IMG/VR virus record: IMGVR_UViG_3300046804_003617
Location: 1-64,000 of that record
Origin: a virus
Direction: 5' to 3' (one strand)
Length of the DNA: 64,000 bases
In this document: piece by piece, positions 34,937 to 43,800 of the stretch
Numbering within the stretch: the stretch's first letter is position 1
Layout: each line of letters starts with the position of its first letter
Notes under the pieces: model-generated
Database searches by the model: none
The model's input: the letters and a program-made list of their open reading frames with translations, nothing else
What the model was told of the DNA's origin: nothing
Translations under genes and position numbers: made by a program

Positions 34937-35428
34937 TCAACCCGCCAAACTGAGCACGATAGCATCTCTTACATCTTCCATTCGTTTTTCCTCATTGCCC
35001 TTTTTATTGAGAACTGTCCATTTGGTCATATCATACATTCTATCAATGCTTTCTTTAACAAATACTTTGGGTTTTACACCTTTGATTCTGGCGGCTCCAA
35101 GTGCCTTTTTACGAGCAGTTTGTGCGTGAATGCTCTCGACGGTCACACCATAATGATTTTCAAGTATAAAACCAACTACAGCCTTGTTTTTGACCAGTTT
35201 TATAATGACTTGTTGAGAAGTGCCGCCGCCAGCAAAGCCAAATAAACTTTCTTCTATCATTATTTTATCAAAACTATGACCAACCAGAGTTTTTATAATA
35301 AGGTCGGCTTTGTCTTTATACTTTTCAGCGTCTGAAATATCAATATAGCCGCAAGCTAATATTAGCTTATCTTCTGTTATCGCCCATCCACACGTAGTTG
35401 TGGATAAATCCAATCCCAACACTTTCAT
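34937..35428 (-). CDS. RuvC-like Holliday junction resolvase
   Basis: 163 residues, RNase H-like fold. The first catalytic Asp is in LGLDLSTTTCGW (Asp7), a Glu in IMIEESLFGF (59/60), and the last acids in MEDVRDAIVLSL near 152-155. The middle holds AQTARKKALGAARIKG, the usual basic substrate-facing part. It would cut branched DNA made during recombination-dependent replication and ready it for packaging, in place of T4 endonuclease VII. It sits upstream of primase and the Mre11-Rad50 fusion. AAAAAGG precedes the ATG. Confidence 0.85.
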   Translation of the reverse strand: MKVLGLDLSTTTCGWAITEDKLILACGYIDISDAEKYKDKADLIIKTLVGHSFDKIMIEESLFGFAGGGTSQQVIIKLVKNKAVVGFILENHYGVTVESIHAQTARKKALGAARIKGVKPKVFVKESIDRMYDMTKWTVLNKKGNEEKRMEDVRDAIVLSLAG

Positions 35429-35447
35429 ATAACCTTTTTATAATAAA

Positions 35448-35717
35448 TCAACCGTAATATTGGGTGTTGTTGTGTTTCAATACGTCTTTGGCGTAATTTT
35501 TTCCAGCGGAAGTAAAACCACCACGACCAAATTCGGCTGAATGCACATCGTTTCCGGTTATTCCACGCGCAGTGCCATTGATCATATCTGTTACGGCTCT
35601 ATCTGTTCCAACAAATTTGGCAGTTCCAATATCTCCACCCAATCTTGACGAAGATTCATATCTCGCTTGTAGATTGGTGGTCAGTGATGTTCTATTGATA
35701 GAAGGTAGTTGTGGCAT
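35448..35717 (-). CDS. Small virion-type protein, unknown function
   Basis: 89 residues, Gly/Thr/Asn-rich, beginning MPQLPSINRTSLTTNLQARY, with the C-terminal segment SAGKNYAKDVLKHNNTQYYG. No motif is recognised. It has the best Shine-Dalgarno of the tail block (AGGAG, about ten bases before the ATG) and a late-type element upstream, so strong late expression is likely. A small structural or decoration role is inferred from context. Confidence 0.55.
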   Translation of the reverse strand: MPQLPSINRTSLTTNLQARYESSSRLGGDIGTAKFVGTDRAVTDMINGTARGITGNDVHSAEFGRGGFTSAGKNYAKDVLKHNNTQYYG

Positions 35718-35739
35718 ATATATTTCTCCTGTTATTTAT

Positions 35740-35750
35740 TATAAATATAT
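35740..35750 (-). promoter_or_regulatory. Late-type AT element, near-consensus
   Basis: Coding-strand ATATATTTATA just after the stop of the FG-GAP/dockerin protein and 22 bases before the next start, with AGGAG between. Confidence 0.5.
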
Positions 35751-35752
35751 TG

Positions 35753-38700
35753 TTAGGTGTCGAAACGAACGACAATATTGAGCGGCCAATCGATCAAATT
35801 CTTGACCGGTCTACCCATTTTACCAACGGCCACCAGTTCATTTCCCTGATATAGTCCAATCGTCGTTATGAATGGAGCCAGATATGAACCGGTTGGATCA
35901 TATGATGAACTATACTGGTATTCATTAAAGTATGGAAGTATCTTGTTGTAATCTGTGCGGCAGTATGGATTCAGATATTCGTTTATATCTTTGACATAAA
36001 TTCTGGTGGATGAAATAGACAGCAGGGGTTCCAATTTCTGCGGAATAAGTCTTTCTAGATAATACAGTGACAGTATGTTTCCGTCATTCATATTTATTTT
36101 TCCGTCACCATCTATGTCAAGAATTCCGGTGTCCACCAATTTTGTTTGGATATAATCAAATGCTTCTCTGGTAAAAGAATTAAATGAAGAACTTGCCAAA
36201 TATGCGGCTTCGAAGCTTTCTTGCAACAGCACATCCTCGGATTCCAATTGAAGTATGTCGTTATTCCACCAGCTATAGTCTGCTCTTGAATCTTGTTCGA
36301 GGACTATGCCGTTGTCGTCAAATACGAATTCTTCGAAGAATTTTTTCTTTTGAAGATATCGCATTATCAAATCCACATCCAAAAAGTCAAAAACTCCGTC
36401 TTGGTTTACGTCGAACAATAATTCAGTTTTTACCAATGTTGTTGGGTTTGTGCTATAATTGAATTCACCGGGACGGATTGAACACAGATATTCATGTTCG
36501 AATATCGTATGTCTTCCTTGATAGGTCATATCAAATCCAGATGATCCTGTACCGGTGAATATACTGGAATAATTTGATGCGGTAGTGGTTAGAACAAAAT
36601 AACCATTCTTATAAAATGAATTTCCAATCAACGGACTTTCTTCATAATCGGCAAGATGATACACGAAAACGGAACCAGAATAATTGGATGGAAAATCGAC
36701 AAGATTGTTTGGATCATACACGGACGCTGTAGCTTCCGGTGTAACTAGATTTACCACGGGAGAACCAACCACCAGAAAATCAGAACATACACACGTGGAA
36801 TAACCAAATAAATACGCAGGTTTGTTGGATTCTTTATTTCTCTTGACCATGCCAGTCAACTTCCAGTTTTCAGACACATCGTCGTATTTGTAAACATGAA
36901 CTCTTCCAAGAACCGCCCTTGGATCTTCTGAAGACGTTGTTTGATAGCTATAATCTTCTAGAATATATTGTCCATCATAATAGTCCACAGATCTTCCTAC
37001 TTTATCCGGCCAAGAAGTTACTGCCGCATATATTCCTCCAATCGACACCGCTTTTCCAAAATTGTTATTGTATGTATATTGTCTGTCTCCGAACGTCTTC
37101 AATACTTTGAAGTAGCCCAGTTCATTACACAAATATATATTTTTGTAAAGATATGCGGCACCAAGTATGTTGGCGGAGCCAGTATATGAAGAATATGGTA
37201 TGAATGCCTTGTCTCGTGGGCAGGAAATTATGGCATTGTCTCCGCTGATTGACACGGAGTTTCCAAATCCATCCTTTGTAACGGTGGCATTTGTTACATC
37301 TATCGCATACAAATTCGAAGACATATCCAAGTCTCCATATGTGGCGTCGCGAGTAACAATTCTATACTCGGACCAAGAAGCTGTGGGACATTCTCCATAT
37401 GACGCGGAGTAGTATGAACAAGTAAAGAATGCGGCATATCCATTTCCATTTTTGTTGGTTCCTACAAGCAGGCTGCTGGAATCCAATGACACCGACCATC
37501 CAAAATTGTCTCCGGTCGATAAAACGCTTGGAACTATGGTTGCTTCATATACCCAAGTGTAACTTGCCGACCAAGCGGCTGGAGGAAGTTCCGCCTCACC
37601 GTATAAATAATATGAGCCAGATTCAGATATAATATCTTCACAGAAGCTGTTCTGCGTCACCACACTCTGCCAGAAAGAACTGGTTTCTATGTTGTCGCAA
37701 CCGGTACTGAAATACTGTTTTCTTCTGTAAATGTATACTGCGCCAGACCCACTTACTTGTGGTGCTCCCACCGCCAGCAGATCTTTGTCGAGAGATACTG
37801 AATATCCGAATTTGTCTCCGTCACTGCCTCCCTGCAATATATTGATTAATCCCCAGTTGTCTGTTCCGCCCTTATATTTGTCATATACGAACACATAACC
37901 AGAGTATGAACTAGTGGTGAAGCAAAAAGAACCGGACGGTGATCCCACTGCCAAGAAATTATCCCTTACACATACTGAGTGACCAAATGTATCCGTGAAA
38001 TATGACGCACTAGCTTGTAAATCGTGTATTGTATACGGAAAAGTGTCATCTATATCAAGTCCATTAAGAACATCTTCTTGGTTTAAAGGACAATCAAACT
38101 TTTTCACCAACCTGTGACCATCAGTGTCGTCGTCATATTTGAATATAGCCGCATATCCTCTTCCGTGAGAAATCAAATTGGTGGAATCTATCGTAGATCC
38201 AACCGCGATATATTTGTACCATGAATTTACAGATTCACCAAAGTGTTCATTCTCCGGTTGGAATATTTCCACGACGGAACTTGTATCATACAAATATGCA
38301 GCCGAACCAGAATAAATAACATCCATTCCCAACGCATAATATTCTTTGGCCGTTGGTACGTTTATTTCAGTCAAACTTCCGTCAAGATTTCTGAGATAAT
38401 ACTGTACGCTGCCTGTATCCCAAAATGGTCTAGGATATACATTCCTTGGTGCACCCAGCATGACTTGATTTGAAAAATGAGACCCAGAAATGTAAAGATT
38501 GGTATATCCGTCGTCTTTTATTCTGTATTGTTCATGTATGTTAGAATTATCGACGATGTCTATCGTAAGCGGTCTAACTTTTTCTCCAAACGAATTATGA
38601 TTCAACGCCAAAGTCACCACTTTATCGTGTATATTTCTTATTTCTTTTTTACCAGAAACAGCACCGATGCCAGGATTTTCAACACCAAACAGTTCGGAAA

Positions 38701-38986
38701 AATTTGTGCTATTGCGATAAAACATCGCATCCGTCAAGCTGTATATGTTTCTATAATACTTTCCAGAAGAATTGATTGGTTCATATGAAGCCGAATAATA
38801 CGGACTCCCAGATGGATAGAAAATGGAAGTCAGTTTCTTGCCGTGGTTTATTTCGCACAGGTCTGAATAATAGGTATTATATCCATACAAATCGACCGAT
38901 CCAGAACTTATGCTCTGAACTCGCCAACTCTTGTAGGCATTAAACGGTCTTATTGTGATATCCCCTGCGGAGAACTGCTTTATCAT
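35753..38986 (-). CDS. Tail protein with seven-bladed FG-GAP propeller and dockerin-like repeats
   Basis: 1077 residues. N-terminus MIKQFSAGDITIRPFNAY and C-terminus TTIGLYQGNELVAVGK match the shorter next gene, so this is an expanded paralogue. Between them are seven FG-GAP-type units, each with FGxSV and a following AVGxP-like strand and VYxY: FGESVNSW, FGHSVCV, FGYSVSL, FGWSVSL, FGNSVSI, FGKAVSI and FGYSTCV (residues about 245-760). This is the integrin-alpha-like count. Two dockerin-type calcium loops follow, DVNQDGVFDFLD near 858 and DIDGDGKINMND near 960. These suggest adhesion to proteins or glycans and calcium-dependent assembly. A late-type element lies five bases before the ATG. Confidence 0.8.
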   Translation of the reverse strand: MIKQFSAGDITIRPFNAYKSWRVQSISSGSVDLYGYNTYYSDLCEINHGKKLTSIFYPSGSPYYSASYEPINSSGKYYRNIYSLTDAMFYRNSTNFSELFGVENPGIGAVSGKKEIRNIHDKVVTLALNHNSFGEKVRPLTIDIVDNSNIHEQYRIKDDGYTNLYISGSHFSNQVMLGAPRNVYPRPFWDTGSVQYYLRNLDGSLTEINVPTAKEYYALGMDVIYSGSAAYLYDTSSVVEIFQPENEHFGESVNSWYKYIAVGSTIDSTNLISHGRGYAAIFKYDDDTDGHRLVKKFDCPLNQEDVLNGLDIDDTFPYTIHDLQASASYFTDTFGHSVCVRDNFLAVGSPSGSFCFTTSSYSGYVFVYDKYKGGTDNWGLINILQGGSDGDKFGYSVSLDKDLLAVGAPQVSGSGAVYIYRRKQYFSTGCDNIETSSFWQSVVTQNSFCEDIISESGSYYLYGEAELPPAAWSASYTWVYEATIVPSVLSTGDNFGWSVSLDSSSLLVGTNKNGNGYAAFFTCSYYSASYGECPTASWSEYRIVTRDATYGDLDMSSNLYAIDVTNATVTKDGFGNSVSISGDNAIISCPRDKAFIPYSSYTGSANILGAAYLYKNIYLCNELGYFKVLKTFGDRQYTYNNNFGKAVSIGGIYAAVTSWPDKVGRSVDYYDGQYILEDYSYQTTSSEDPRAVLGRVHVYKYDDVSENWKLTGMVKRNKESNKPAYLFGYSTCVCSDFLVVGSPVVNLVTPEATASVYDPNNLVDFPSNYSGSVFVYHLADYEESPLIGNSFYKNGYFVLTTTASNYSSIFTGTGSSGFDMTYQGRHTIFEHEYLCSIRPGEFNYSTNPTTLVKTELLFDVNQDGVFDFLDVDLIMRYLQKKKFFEEFVFDDNGIVLEQDSRADYSWWNNDILQLESEDVLLQESFEAAYLASSSFNSFTREAFDYIQTKLVDTGILDIDGDGKINMNDGNILSLYYLERLIPQKLEPLLSISSTRIYVKDINEYLNPYCRTDYNKILPYFNEYQYSSSYDPTGSYLAPFITTIGLYQGNELVAVGKMGRPVKNLIDWPLNIVVRFDT

Positions 38987-38991
38987 ATAAG

Positions 38992-39002
38992 TATAAATAT
39001 AT
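38992..39002 (-). promoter_or_regulatory. Late-type AT element, near-consensus
   Basis: Coding-strand ATATATTTATA, five bases before the ATG of the FG-GAP/dockerin protein. Confidence 0.5.
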
Positions 39003-39028
39003 TAACTGGGGGATATTCCACCACCAGC

Positions 39029-40123
39029 TTATATATCTATCTTAATTTTTATAAGGCACTCGTTCGTGAAGTCTTTGAGCAATGGTTGGCTGAGTTTGGC
39101 GACTGCTACAAGGTCGTTGCTTTCATTATACAAGCCAACCGTGGTAATATACACCTTTGGATCGGTATAAAAGTCGCTAAATCTCAATTTGCCATAATCG
39201 GCACTGGTAGTATCGGAAACAACGAATGTAGGATTATTGCTATAGTTGTATTCTTGATTCTTAACGCGAACGAAAAAGTGTCTTGCGGCAACATACTCAG
39301 TGGATCTCGCTTTGAACGATCTGTATTGTGCGCCGACCTTGATTGATCTGAATAATACATTTTGCATTCTTGCGAATTGACCACCCAATCCATTTACTGG
39401 ATCGTATAACGATCTTCCGTCAACGGTTCCTACCAAAGTATTCAATGCGGTGGGATTTAATACAACGATTCCCAAGTCAGGATACATTGATCCGATTGCT
39501 TCATAATTTTTTGTCTGCACTGCACCGTCCGCAACGGTTCCTCTTATGATGTTATATCGCTTTCCACCTGTCTGGGTTCCGGTGTCCGGATTGTCTTTGG
39601 AGTCATCTATCAAAGTGATATATCCTTTGGATCCACTAAGGGTCATTTCAAATTGGCCTGGATCCAATCTGTCCTTGTATTTTGTGCTTCTGAAAGATAT
39701 AGTATAAACTGAATCTGAATCTACATATGTTTGATTTCCGTTGGAATCAGATTGCACAAAAGAAAACTTCGAATCACCGGGAGCCAACAACAGGTTTCGA
39801 TATTGGTTATAGATAGCCTTGGTCGGATATATCAAACTTCCCTGAGAAGTATTGGTGTCAAATGTTGACGATCCAGAACCGGCATAATGTCCGAACGTCA
39901 ATGAGAAATAAATGTCCGCGCTGGCAGAAGCGATTGGATAATCATATACATTTGTATAGTACAATCCATTCAATGGTTCAAACAATGAAGATGATGGGAC
40001 GGTTTGAACACTGCTTGTGTAAAACTGAGACCATCCAATTTCGCCGTCACTCCACAACCCAGTGGATACTGGCTGAGATCTTCCTGCTACAATGTCCGTG
40101 GAGTCGAATTGCTTAAAAATCAT
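39029..40123 (-). CDS. Tail/baseplate structural protein, shorter paralogue
   Basis: 364 residues, beta-rich. The start MIFKQFDSTDIVAGRSQPV and the end (YNYSNNPTFV, then VYITTVGLYNESNDLVAVAK) resemble the ends of the 1077-residue protein next to it, showing duplication. The centre includes RFNIIRG-like and LNTLVGTVDGRSLYD segments. It lacks the propeller and dockerin insert, so it may be closer to the ancestral form. No enzyme motif. It ends in a 42-base gap holding a weak GC hairpin and a late element. Confidence 0.65.
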   Translation of the reverse strand: MIFKQFDSTDIVAGRSQPVSTGLWSDGEIGWSQFYTSSVQTVPSSSLFEPLNGLYYTNVYDYPIASASADIYFSLTFGHYAGSGSSTFDTNTSQGSLIYPTKAIYNQYRNLLLAPGDSKFSFVQSDSNGNQTYVDSDSVYTISFRSTKYKDRLDPGQFEMTLSGSKGYITLIDDSKDNPDTGTQTGGKRYNIIRGTVADGAVQTKNYEAIGSMYPDLGIVVLNPTALNTLVGTVDGRSLYDPVNGLGGQFARMQNVLFRSIKVGAQYRSFKARSTEYVAARHFFVRVKNQEYNYSNNPTFVVSDTTSADYGKLRFSDFYTDPKVYITTVGLYNESNDLVAVAKLSQPLLKDFTNECLIKIKIDI

Positions 40124-40134
40124 ATGCGTAAGTA

Positions 40135-40764
40135 TTAAGATCTGACATTAACAACTACTGGGATGGAAACAGATCCTCCGCTTTCATTACCAACCACGGT
40201 CAATGTTGTGCTGGTTGTAGTTGTCAAAGAAGCGTTTGGTACAAATCTAAATCTGATACCAAGAGCGACTTGAGCGGTTGTGGAAGAAACGTCGCCAATA
40301 AATGTTGGGATAGTTGCCGTAGTTGCGGATTGTAGCTGTTCGCCAATGATTGTTCCTACGTCCTTGTTGGTCAATATTGCGGTATATCCCAATGTGGTGT
40401 TATATACTGGGTTTGTGCTTGGGACAATAACGATTTCTCCCTTATAATCCTTGTCAACATAAATGGAAGTCTGACCAAGTGAAATGACAGGGATAGATGT
40501 TTGACCGGATGGCAATGTGACGAGCTTGTATTTTAACACTTGTGTTTCATCCGTGAACGCTTCGAACACTGGTGTGTTTCTAATTGCCAAATCATAGTAT
40601 GCCGACCCCTGTGGGTGGTTTGGCTGATACAGGCTATAATCAATTTCGTCGTCGGCCAGCGCATACGAGGTTATGTTCAGGCCACCCTTGGCAGCAAGTA
40701 GTTCTCTTCCCTTCTTTGTAAGAACCGCATCTACGGTAATTGTTTCGTTATTGATGTATGCCAT
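40135..40764 (-). CDS. Virion structural protein
   Basis: 209 residues, beta-rich. It opens MAYINNETITVDAVLTKKGRELLA, a start common in structural proteins of large myoviruses, and ends in a Thr/Val-rich beta region (TTTTSTTLTVVGNESGGSVS). The centre has repeated beta segments such as GQTSIYVDKDYKGEIVIVPS. It lies within the baseplate cluster, 11 bases from the next start. A baseplate or tail completion role is inferred from position only. Confidence 0.6.
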   Translation of the reverse strand: MAYINNETITVDAVLTKKGRELLAAKGGLNITSYALADDEIDYSLYQPNHPQGSAYYDLAIRNTPVFEAFTDETQVLKYKLVTLPSGQTSIPVISLGQTSIYVDKDYKGEIVIVPSTNPVYNTTLGYTAILTNKDVGTIIGEQLQSATTATIPTFIGDVSSTTAQVALGIRFRFVPNASLTTTTSTTLTVVGNESGGSVSIPVVVNVRS

Positions 40765-40779
40765 ATAGGTATCTTTCTA

Positions 40780-40791
40780 AATAAATATATA
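40780..40791 (-). promoter_or_regulatory. Late-type AT element, variant
   Basis: Coding-strand TATATATTTATT, 15 bases before the 209-residue structural protein and after the 1559-residue gene. Confidence 0.45.
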
Positions 40792-40816
40792 TGTTAAAGT
40801 CTTTTTTTCGTATTTT

Positions 40817-43800
40817 TTATATCGTTTTTACTATAACCGCTTCACTGTTATCCAATAGGCCGGTTTTGGGGTCTACGGTAGTTTTTTTGTTCTGACTACT
40901 CTTTTTCCACTTATAATTAATCTGAGAGTTGGTAGCCAGATTTTGCTGATATCCGTTCAATTCCTTTTGGGAAAACTGCTTTTTACTGAATCTGTAATGA
41001 TTATATCTATATCCTTGTAGCAACGTTGATGTTGATGGATAATTTTCCATAGAATATATCTTTCTGTAGGCCAAGCTTTGCGCCAATGGACCAAACAGTT
41101 CTTTGGATGTATAACTCACAAATTCGTTAAGCAATGAACCTGTTGGATTATCCGCCAAGAAATATAGGTTATATGCCGTCTTATCGTTTGCGGTGTTTCC
41201 TGTGCTTTCTCCGTATATAGTTCCTTCGAATAACTGTCTTCCGTCGTTGGTGGTATCAAACAACCCGGAATATACCACATATTTTCCATTCTGAATCAGA
41301 CTGCCGGAAATCATTATACCAGGACTGAAAATATTTCCTTGAATGAACGAAGTTGCACCAGGATTCTGAATAGTATCCAAACCGGCTATTGCACCGGATA
41401 CTACACCAACAACATTATGAGCAAAAGACATTGTATAGTCATTCCAGCCACGAAGATTTGCATCAAAGTATAAGCTTCCGCTAAAATACGTTCCACCCAA
41501 ACTTGTATAAAATGATGCGGTCATCGGATACTTGTTTGGTTCTACCAACTTTGCCAAATTCAATTTCGTATATGTTCTTTCAATCGTTTGGGTTTTTCCT
41601 CTATTGTCATTTATAATTTGATCTTCGGTCAATTGGGAATTTGGAGAAACATATCTGGAATAAACTTGATATTTTTTCTTGTATTTTACCACATCTGCTC
41701 TATAGAATTGGTCGTTGTAGTATGTTATTCCATCGTCAGAATATACAGAGAATCCATATTTGTCATCTTCTATAGGAAAACATACCTGATTTACATCGGA
41801 ATATAGGGAAGATCCTCTGTATTCCGTTTTCATTGTTCCGATCTTTTTCGGATCTTGCACGGCTGTTATATTCTTGGTTCCATCCGCAACGCCAGTTTTC
41901 TGAGCGATGTTCTCCTTTGTCAAGGGACGCATCTGCAATTTTGGTCTTTCTAGAATATTTGGTTCAATCAACATACCATCAACCAATTTTGCTCTGGCTG
42001 GTACCACGCTTTTGATATACTTGAACATCGACTTGTCAAAATAGAAGCGAATGATGTTCATGAAAAATGTGAAGTCTATACTTCCAAATCCTTGATCATA
42101 ATATATCTTCTTGAATGTTTCAAATTTGCTATATGTTCGTTGATATACGTCGGCGGGATTTCCGATTAAATCGTTCAAAGGAAACTCACCGAAGAATTTT
42201 ATGATTTCGGTATTTTGTATTTCGGCAGGGGAAAAGAATATTCCCAACTTATTTGCGTCCACGGTCAATAGCTCACTGGTCTTATATGAAGCGCGAGTCT
42301 CGGACGACAGATTGGACAATAACTCCTGTTCTACATAATTTATTTTATTGTTTCTGAATTTATTTGATCCATAGTCCGGCAAATTCATGGTAAACCGCAC
42401 ATCATATCTTGAAAATTGATATGGGAACATCGATTCCGCAGATGGTTCGCAATAATTCTCTCTTTCAGCCACCGACAAAGATTGTGGAAAATTGACGACT
42501 TCGAATGTCGGGAAATCGGAACGAAACGCTAAATTGTTTAATTCTATTTTTCCAGAAGAGTCGTACAGGTCAAGAGGACGTTCAAACGATACTCTATACA
42601 AATTTTTCTCCACCATTTCTTGGGGAGTTTCCAAATCATAAGAATTTCTGCTCAATGTGTGTTTAGAAAATCTTTCATTCGATAATGGATTTTCCCATAT
42701 ACGTATGTCATCTATATTTCCAAAAAATGCTTCGGGATCCATACTCAGTGAAGCAGTTGATTGGTTATAATTTCCTATATAAAGATACTGACCAGACTCA
42801 AAAGAATTGTTGTAGCTTCCGCTTAAGAACACACTCGAAGTTGCCGAATATGTCACTCTGTCATCTTCAGATTTCTGGAGAATTAAATCGTACCTGGTAG
42901 GATACTCATTGATAGAGGCGGTTGCTAAAAATTGTTCCACGACGTAATTTCTCCGTATCATTGCGTGATAGGAATTTCCATCAAACATTGGTATTCTGTT
43001 TGTGGTGGAAGTTTTTACATTTCCAAAACCATCATCGATGCTAAAGAACAATCTTCCCCAATCGTTTCCTTTTTCTCTTACTGCACCCACCACCCAATAG
43101 TCTGAACAATTTACCAATCTGAAAACATTTCCTTGCGCGTGGGTTTTATTTGGGTCGAATCTGAAATTAAATTCAATAGTCTTGGCGCTTCCTGTCCAGT
43201 TAAACTTGAAATATTCCCCACTTCCGCTGAAGTATGGTTCATACTTGACATCCTCAATTATATAGAGAGATTTGTCTACCAAATCGCTGGTGCTTTGTAT
43301 TCCTCCGTATTCCTTGATCTTTATGATATTCTTTGGAATTCCAAAACAAGATATAAGCGCATTCAATGCGGCTTCGGTTCCTTTGGTCTTGTATATGAAA
43401 GGAAGAGTATTCAAAATACGCTTCCAGATTATCTGATTTCGTTCTTCTTCGGACAACGATCTGGATTGTGAATATAGAACGGAATCTCGATCAAAGTCTT
43501 TGTTTGCAAATGAAGATAGCAACAACGGAAGATTTTCTTTGGATATCTCGGCATCCCAACCAAGTGAACGTAACATATCTCCAACTATTTGCATAGATAT
43601 TCCAGAATTTGGAGAACTTGAATATTGATTTTTTGCCGTGTATTGCTTTGCCGCCAATGAAACATTGTCGAAGAAGTGACCAACCATTCCCACAAACTTG
43701 ATATAATCCGCGTTGTTCTCCGCATCTTCTATCATAAACTGCGGTAAATTGTTTATCAATGATCCAAGATTGTTCTTATCATACAGTGACGCGGATGTAT

